Assembly (NCBI GenBank): GCA_937942205.1
Contig: CALDFO010000578.1
Coordinates: 1-5,005 of the forward strand
Length of the DNA stretch: 5,005 nucleotides
Origin: an uncultured Alphaproteobacteria bacterium
Lineage (GTDB): Bacteria > Pseudomonadota > Alphaproteobacteria > Micropepsales > Micropepsaceae
Reading direction: 5' to 3'
Shown here: in pieces, positions 1 to 5,005 of the stretch
Layout of the letters: each line of letters starts with the position of its first letter
Position numbering within the stretch: the stretch's first letter is position 1
Made by a program: the position numbers and the translations under genes
The notes under the pieces: model-generated
Told to the model about the DNA's origin: nothing
The model's input: only the letters and a program-made list of their open reading frames with translations
Database searches by the model: none

Positions 1-1
1 A

Positions 2-817
2 GCCGGCTATGTCGGCGAGGATGTCGAGAACATCATCCTCAAGCTGCTCCAGGCCGCCGACTACAATGTCGAAAAGGCCCAGCGCGGCATCGTCTATATC
101 GACGAAGTCGACAAGATCAGCCGCAAGTCGGACAACCCGTCCATAACCCGCGACGTGTCGGGCGAGGGCGTGCAGCAGGCCCTGCTCAAGATCATGGAAG
201 GCACCGTCGCCTCGGTGCCGCCGCAGGGCGGCCGCAAGCATCCCCAGCAGGAGTTCCTGCAGGTGGACACCACCAATATCCTGTTCATCTGCGGCGGCGC
301 CTTCGCGGGCCTGGACCGCATCATCGCCCAGCGCACCCAGGGCTCCTCGATGGGCTTCGGCTCCAATCCCAAGGGCCCGGACGAGCGCGGCACCGGCGAA
401 CTGCTGCGTGAGGTCGAGCCCGAGGATCTGCTGAAGTTCGGCCTGATCCCCGAATTCATCGGCCGTCTGCCGGTGATGGCGACGCTGGGCGACCTGCAGG
501 AGCAGGCGCTGATCGAAATCCTGACCCGCCCCAAGAACGCGCTGGCCAAGCAGTATATGCGCATGTTCGAGATGGAAGGCGTCAAGCTGCGCTTCCAGGA
601 AGAGGCGCTGCACGCCATCGCCAAGCGGGCGATCCAGCGCAAGACCGGCGCCCGTGGCCTGCGGTCCATCCTGGAAGGCATCCTGCTGGAAACCATGTTC
701 GAACTGCCCACCCTGACCGGTGTGCAGGAGGTGGTGATCACCGCCGACGTGGTCGATGGCAAGGCGCGGCCGCTGTATACCTATTCCGACAAGGCCGAAG
801 CCAAGTCCGCTTCCTAA
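2..817 (+). CDS. clpX: ATP-dependent Clp protease ATP-binding subunit ClpX (partial, N-terminus off the left edge)
   Basis: ClpX is the hexameric AAA+ unfoldase that recognises tagged or damaged cytoplasmic proteins, unfolds them with ATP and threads them into the ClpP peptidase. The window opens in frame at the pore-1 loop (AGYVG, matching E. coli residues 151-155), so about 150 residues, including the zinc-binding domain and Walker A, lie upstream. Visible motifs are Walker [11 protein letters not shown] with its catalytic Glu at nt 104-106 (E. coli E185 equivalent), the RKH pore loop in [10 protein letters not shown], the ClpP-docking loop as MGF (nt 350-358) where E. coli has IGF, the [11 protein letters not shown] segment, and sensor-2 Arg in KTGARGLRS (nt 653-655). 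The frame is intact to TAA at 815-817 and ends KAEAKSAS. The last four codons and the stop lie in the left arm of the palindrome at 803-924. Family identity is certain. Promoter and start are not visible. Confidence 0.98.
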   Translation, partial: AGYVGEDVENIILKLLQAADYNVEKAQRGIVYIDEVDKISRKSDNPSITRDVSGEGVQQALLKIMEGTVASVPPQGGRKHPQQEFLQVDTTNILFICGGAFAGLDRIIAQRTQGSSMGFGSNPKGPDERGTGELLREVEPEDLLKFGLIPEFIGRLPVMATLGDLQEQALIEILTRPKNALAKQYMRMFEMEGVKLRFQEEALHAIAKRAIQRKTGARGLRSILEGILLETMFELPTLTGVQEVVITADVVDGKARPLYTYSDKAEAKSAS

Positions 818-924
818 CGCGATCTTTTGACCGCCGAGTGCGTCGCGCGTGCTCACGTACTTTTGTACGCTCCGCGCGCGCTTCTGCTCGGACGGCCAAA
901 ATCTCTTTGTTAGGAAGCGGACTT
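803..924. repeat. 122-bp imperfect palindrome with perfect 16-bp terminal inverted repeats, between convergent genes
   Basis: The outer arms, AAGTCCGCTTCCTAAC at 803-818 and its exact reverse complement at 909-924, match 16 of 16. Inside them, 825-838 (TTTTGACCGCCGAG) pairs with 887-901 with one substitution and one indel. Next come alternating GC tracts (about 844-849 against 874-881). The centre is CGTAC-TTTT-GTACG (856-869). The left arm contains the final KSAS codons and stop of clpX. The right arm ends at the lactonase stop codon (924-926). It could serve as a bidirectional transcription barrier, but the inner arms are preceded by TTTT and followed by AAAA on both strands, the reverse of an intrinsic terminator. 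A non-autonomous, interspersed palindromic (MITE- or REP-like) element is the alternative. No clear target-site duplication is visible. The structure itself is directly seen; its nature is inferred. Confidence 0.85.
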
Positions 925-2165
925 TAAGGCATGGTGAGCAGGCCCGACCAGAACAGCGGGCCGGCGGACGTATCCACATCCTGTTTGCGGACGAAGGTCA
1001 GCTTGCCGTCCACGCCGATGCGGTACAGCGACAGTCCGGCGCTGACGCTGGCGACGGCGCCGCCCTCGCGCACCAGCATGGGGACCTGGCTGGCGGCGAC
1101 CAGCAACGAACCACCGGGGTCCACCGCGAAGGTCCGCAGCTCGAAGCCGTGCGCCGGGGCGTGCTGGATCAGGCGGGGTTCGCCGGTGGCGGGATCGAAG
1201 GCCCAAACCACGACATTGTTCTCGCCGCCGTTGGAAAGACGCCGCCCGTCCTGCTCGATGGTGCCCGAGCCGCGATTGGTCTGATAGATGAAACGCCCGC
1301 CGGGATGGACATGGATCGGCCCGGCCGTCTGACCCGGATATTTGGCCTTGGCGTCGGGATCGCGCAGGGCGCTTTTGCGGAACAGCGGTTCGGCGCCCAG
1401 GCGGCCGTCCGGCTCCAGCTTCCAGATGCCGATGCTGTTCTCCCGTTCCAGCGACACCACGGCGAAGCGCCCATCGGGCGTGAAGTCCAGATGGCGGGGG
1501 CCGAAACCGATGCCGTCGCCGCCGGGGGCCAGCGACTGGAGGTTGGACAACTGGCCCTGCTGGAAGCGATAGATTTTCAGTGCGCCGGGGTCTTCGGGGC
1601 TGCCGGGGCGCGGATCGTTGCCGCGGGTGACCAGCGCCACGGTGGCGTCGGACGGGGTGGCGCGGATCTGATGGGCATAGATGCCGGTGTCCAGCGTCTG
1701 CTGCTGGATCACTTCGGCCCCGATGCTGCCGTCGGCATTGATGACGTGAACCGAAACGGCGCTGGGCAGGTTGTAGGCCGCGAGCAGATAGCGGCCGCTG
1801 TGATCCAGGCTGGCATGGACGGGGCGCTGGCGCAGCGGCACGACCGCGCCATGCGGCGTCAGGGCGCCGTCGGGCGCGATGCGGAAGACGGCGAAACAAT
1901 GCCTGTTCGCGGCCGCGTCGCCCGGCCGGTTGTTACTGACCGCGACATAGAGAAAGCGCCGGGCCGGATCGGGCCAGGCATATTGCACATTGGCCGGCAG
2001 GGTGACGGTGCCGCGCGCCGTCACGCGGGCGGCCGCGACATCCAGATCGTAATGGGTCAGATGGGGGCCGGTGCTGGCATAGAAGGGCTGGCGAGGGCTC
2101 TGCGCCATCGCCGGTCCCGCCATCGCGCCCACCAGAATCGTGCACAGATCGCGCCGGTTCAGCAT
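924..2165 (-). CDS. Exported lactonase-family seven-bladed beta-propeller protein (YbhE/6-phosphogluconolactonase-like)
   Basis: The 413-residue product has repeated propeller-blade motifs typical of the lactonase (Pgl/YbhE, carboxy-muconate cyclase) family: PDPARRFLYVAVSNN (65-79), LDHSGRYLLAAYN (120-132), YAHQIRATPSDATVALVTRG (163-182), GPRHLDFTPDGRFAVVSLE (222-240), HVHPGGRFIYQTNRG (285-299) and FAVDPGGSLLVAASQ (346-360). The N-terminus MLNRRDL (Arg4-Arg5), a short hydrophobic stretch and AMA before Gln22 suggest a Tat-type or Sec signal peptide cleaved after residue 21, so the mature protein is probably periplasmic. That argues against the cytosolic 6-phosphogluconolactonase step of the pentose phosphate pathway. 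An extracytoplasmic sugar-lactone hydrolase is possible, but the substrate cannot be read from sequence. The ATG at 2165 is supported by the signal peptide and by AAGGGG (2178-2173) seven bases upstream. The gene converges on clpX and diverges from lon, and appears to be a single-gene unit. The family call is strong; the enzymatic role is open. Confidence 0.9.
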   Translation of the reverse strand: MLNRRDLCTILVGAMAGPAMAQSPRQPFYASTGPHLTHYDLDVAAARVTARGTVTLPANVQYAWPDPARRFLYVAVSNNRPGDAAANRHCFAVFRIAPDGALTPHGAVVPLRQRPVHASLDHSGRYLLAAYNLPSAVSVHVINADGSIGAEVIQQQTLDTGIYAHQIRATPSDATVALVTRGNDPRPGSPEDPGALKIYRFQQGQLSNLQSLAPGGDGIGFGPRHLDFTPDGRFAVVSLERENSIGIWKLEPDGRLGAEPLFRKSALRDPDAKAKYPGQTAGPIHVHPGGRFIYQTNRGSGTIEQDGRRLSNGGENNVVVWAFDPATGEPRLIQHAPAHGFELRTFAVDPGGSLLVAASQVPMLVREGGAVASVSAGLSLYRIGVDGKLTFVRKQDVDTSAGPLFWSGLLTMP

Positions 2166-2195
2166 CGCAAAGCCCCTTTTTTATTGCTCGCCGTC

Positions 2196-2223
2196 ATCTT
2201 AACGCCGGCCGCGAATGGGACAA
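2196..2223 (-). promoter_or_regulatory. Candidate sigma70-type promoter of the lactonase gene
   Basis: Read on the minus strand, TTGTCC (2223-2218) and TAAGAT (2201-2196) are separated by 16 bases. Each matches the TTGACA / TATAAT consensus at four of six positions. Transcription would begin near 2189, giving a leader of about 25 nt that carries the AAGGGG ribosome-binding sequence. Position and spacing fit, but the match is modest and based on inspection only. Confidence 0.35.
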
Positions 2224-2263
2224 ATCATCCACACAGATCAGCGATGCGCGGGGAAAACCCGGA

Positions 2264-2295
2264 TTCCCCCAGGCTTTTTGCTCTGCCGGGGGGAA
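2264..2295. other. Strong G/C-rich inverted repeat in the lactonase-lon divergent region
   Basis: TTCCCCCAGGC (2264-2274) and GCCGGGGGGAA (2285-2295) pair over 11 positions with one mismatch (A2271 against G2288) around a 10-nt loop. It is not followed by a T-run on either strand, so it does not look like an intrinsic terminator. It lies upstream of both promoter candidates and could be a protein-binding site or only a DNA/RNA structural element. No function is assigned. Confidence 0.5.
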
Positions 2296-2321
2296 CTTCG
2301 GGGGCGCGGCCCGTCCTTTGC

Positions 2322-2352
2322 CTTGAAACCCCGGGTTAGGGGGGCCACCTTA
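2322..2352 (+). promoter_or_regulatory. Possible heat-shock (RpoH/sigma32-like) promoter of lon, -35 element only convincing
   Basis: CTTGAAA at 2322-2328 matches the -35 core of sigma32-dependent promoters, and lon is commonly under RpoH control in proteobacteria. The best downstream partner, CCACCTTA at 2345-2352, is a poor match to CCCCATNTA and lies 17 bases from CTTGAA, longer than usual. The same TTGAAA could instead be a sigma70 -35, but no good -10 follows at 16-18 bases. Start of transcription would fall near 2360, giving a leader of roughly 110 nt. Confidence 0.3.
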
Positions 2353-2361
2353 CGGTATCCG

Positions 2362-2453
2362 GAGCCGGTCCCGTCCAGGACGGCTCTTTCAAAGCAAAGG
2401 CTTCCCGCCCATTCGGGGAGAAGCCGGATCAAGGACCGGCAGGCTGGCCGGTC
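2362..2453 (+). promoter_or_regulatory. Structured 5' leader of lon: three successive potential hairpins up to the ribosome binding site
   Basis: Three inverted repeats follow one another. GAGCCG (2362-2367) pairs with CGGCTC (2381-2386). GGCTTC (2399-2404) pairs with GAAGCC (2420-2425), with CCC/GGG able to pair inside. GACCGGC (2434-2440) pairs perfectly with GCCGGTC (2447-2453) around a 6-nt loop. The last hairpin ends at the base before the Shine-Dalgarno sequence at 2454-2460. A leader of this shape could tune translation of lon, for example with temperature, but high-GC DNA gives short hairpins by chance and none pairs with the ribosome binding site itself in this reading. Confidence 0.4.
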
Positions 2454-2460
2454 AGGAGAG
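2454..2460 (+). promoter_or_regulatory. Ribosome binding site of lon
   Basis: AGGAGAG is a strong Shine-Dalgarno sequence eight bases upstream of the ATG at 2469. It fixes this as the lon start, in agreement with the expected N-terminal length before the substrate-binding domain. Confidence 0.85.
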
Positions 2461-2468
2461 CAGCGTAA

Positions 2469-4898
<2,430 letters not shown>

Positions 4899-4916
4899 GA
4901 CAGAAGACCTAAAAGC

Positions 4917-4950
4917 AAGGGCCGGAACGCGGGTTCCGGCCCTTTTTATT
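4917..4950 (+). terminator. Rho-independent terminator of lon
   Basis: AAGGGCCGGAAC (4917-4928) pairs perfectly with GTTCCGGCCCTT (4933-4944) around a 4-nt GCGG loop, and TTTTTATT (4943-4950) follows. The 10-bp G/C-rich core plus two A:T pairs and the U-tract make a textbook intrinsic terminator just after the lon stop codon. Confidence 0.95.
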
Positions 4951-5005
4951 CGTCGTGGAAGGGCAAAAATCCGCTGATTCCGCCACTTTTCGCCTTTACG
5001 CGGCG
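4951..5005. other. Short unassigned tail after the lon terminator
   Basis: I see no reading frame with a credible start, no RNA gene and no convincing promoter in these 55 bases. In many alphaproteobacteria hupB (HU DNA-binding protein) follows lon, so this may be the upstream region of such a gene, but nothing in the window shows it. Confidence 0.4.

Noticed and set aside
94..762. A minus-strand open frame opposite clpX.
   Set aside because: It is Ser/Arg/Pro-rich low-complexity translation antisense to unambiguous ClpX, with no independent support.
819..923. A classical bidirectional Rho-independent terminator between clpX and the lactonase gene.
   Set aside because: On both strands the inner stem has TTTT before it and AAAA after it, opposite to the usual arrangement. 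Termination may still occur here, but it cannot be claimed from the intrinsic-terminator pattern.
803..924. A CRISPR repeat or IS end with transposase.
   Set aside because: There is one palindrome only, with no repeat-spacer array, no transposase reading frame and no clear target-site duplication at its borders.
849..2339. A 496-codon open frame on the plus strand opposite the lactonase gene.
   Set aside because: The opposite strand encodes a clear signal peptide and propeller motifs. This frame begins inside the palindrome, shows no family motifs and ends in the intergenic region, so it is a shadow.
4951..5005. A promoter for a downstream gene such as hupB.
   Set aside because: No -35/-10 pair with acceptable spacing could be picked out in the 55 bases before the edge, and no coding start is visible.

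Overview
The window is a high-GC stretch (roughly two-thirds G+C by eye) of a bacterial chromosome, most likely from an alphaproteobacterium. Both housekeeping proteins look alphaproteobacterial, and clpX followed by lon is the usual order in that class. A Rhodospirillales-type host is a guess; the sequence alone does not fix the genus.

Layout: (1) 2-817, + strand, the last 271 residues of ClpX, the AAA+ unfoldase of the ClpXP protease, cut by the left edge. (2) 803-924, a 122-bp imperfect palindrome with perfect 16-bp ends, lying exactly between two convergent genes. (3) 924-2165, - strand, a complete 413-residue exported seven-bladed beta-propeller protein of the lactonase (YbhE/Pgl-like) family. 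(4) 2166-2468, a gene-free divergent control region. It holds a probable lactonase promoter, a strong G/C-rich hairpin, a CTTGAAA element that may be part of the lon promoter, and three further possible hairpins leading to the lon ribosome binding site. (5) 2469-4898, + strand, a complete 809-residue Lon protease with all ATPase and protease residues intact. (6) 4917-4950, a textbook intrinsic terminator. (7) 4951-5005, a short tail with nothing assignable.

ClpX and Lon are the two main partners of cytoplasmic ATP-dependent protein quality control. The lactonase gene sits between them on the opposite strand and has no evident functional link. It looks like an insertion into a conserved neighbourhood. 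I see no phage, CRISPR, transposase or defence genes. The parts most worth a second look are the palindrome at the clpX end and the structured leader of lon. Neither amounts to a clear new system.
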